A stretch of 10,544 nt of DNA, taken from positions 1 through 10,544 of the forward strand of contig DASQVO010000028.1 in assembly GCA_035640715.1 (NCBI GenBank), in the 5' to 3' direction. The notes beneath the pieces are model-generated. The model did not search any database and was not told the origin of the DNA. It worked only from the letters and a program-made list of their open reading frames with translations. The translations under genes and the position numbers were made by a program. The stretch is from DASQVO01 sp035640715. GTDB taxonomy: Bacteria > Actinomycetota > Actinomycetes > Streptosporangiales > Streptosporangiaceae. Positions 10,454 through 10,544 of this stretch are shown piece by piece. The number at the start of each line of letters is the position of its first letter. Within the stretch, counting starts at the first letter, position 1.

Positions 10454-10544
10454 ATGGCGTTGCAGGGTGCGATCCCGGTGGAGTTCGGCGTGGTGTTCCC
10501 CGATGGCGCGTACGCGGCCGGCGTGTTCGAGGCGGTGCGGGACT
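10454..10544 (+). CDS. N-terminus of a Pra-like replication/integration/excision activator (3' end outside window)
   Basis: Thirty codons are visible, starting MALQGAIPVEFGVVFPDGAY, then AAGVFEAVRD. ATG 10454 was chosen for the AGGTGA five bases upstream and because relatives begin M-A-[IL]-x-x-x-[IL]-P-V-x-F-G; a GTG at 10445 is in frame but badly spaced. The pattern P-V-x-F-G-x-V-F-P-x-G-x-Y-x-x-G-x-x-E-x-V-R-D matches, from memory, actinobacterial proteins annotated as plasmid replication, integration and excision activator. In pSAM2, Pra turns on the rep-xis-int genes and is held off by KorSA. The position just after a KorSA-like gene and a strong operator-bearing promoter is what that model predicts. 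Only a fragment is visible, so identity is provisional. Confidence 0.6.
   Translation, partial: MALQGAIPVEFGVVFPDGAYAAGVFEAVRD

Noticed and set aside
1..10544. CRISPR array, rRNA or replication origin
   Set aside because: No regularly spaced repeats with unique spacers, no rRNA signature and no iteron or DnaA-box cluster were found on reading both strands.

Overview
The window looks like an accessory region of a high-GC actinobacterial chromosome. Third codon positions are G/C-rich, two or three genes seem to be leaderless, and the families present (molybdopterin sulfite-oxidase-like enzyme, GntR/UTRA regulator, Nudix protein, PIN toxin-antitoxin pair) are common in genera such as Actinomadura, Nonomuraea or Streptomyces. 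The genus cannot be fixed from this sequence.

Layout. (1) Positions 1-2012 are a transposon graveyard. A partial AOC/dirigent-like gene is followed by an interrupted IS630-type transposase tail (minus strand). Two near-identical 3' ends of one IS5-like transposase then bracket a small secreted-protein gene. (2) Positions 2013-2720 hold a pyrimidine-rich leader, a 51-residue membrane-type small ORF between two strong perfect hairpins, and a tRNA 3'-end fragment. (3) Positions 3037-6152 carry an intact cargo: a Uma2-like nuclease, a LysR regulator, a cytosolic sulfite-oxidase-like molybdoenzyme, a frameshifted and truncated DUF202 gene, and then the 5' half of a tRNA. (4) Positions 6415-7114 are a minus-strand pair, a small unknown protein and a lipoprotein that has lost its signal peptide. 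(5) Positions 7132-10544 look like the int-distal end of an actinomycete integrative and conjugative element (AICE). The segment starts at the 3' half of a tRNA-Gly(CCC), running from the anticodon loop to CCA and oriented so that the element extends rightward out of the window. It contains a leaderless antitoxin/PIN pair, an orphan gene, a 53-nt perfect cloverleaf inverted repeat, and then a Nudix gene divergent from a GntR/UTRA repressor. The repressor is followed by a strong promoter and the first 30 codons of a gene resembling Pra, the replication/integration/excision activator of pSAM2-type elements.

How it works together. In the pSAM2 model, KorSA (GntR) represses pra, Pra switches on rep-xis-int, and Pif (a Nudix-domain protein) gives immunity against redundant transfer. 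The same three protein types sit here within 1.5 kb. Operator-like repeats (core TCTAKACRAGT) overlap the putative pra promoter, and a related sequence lies in the Nudix/GntR divergent region. The LysR and molybdoenzyme genes probably form a separate redox/sulfite unit. No complete transposase, integrase, rRNA, CRISPR array or intact tRNA is present.
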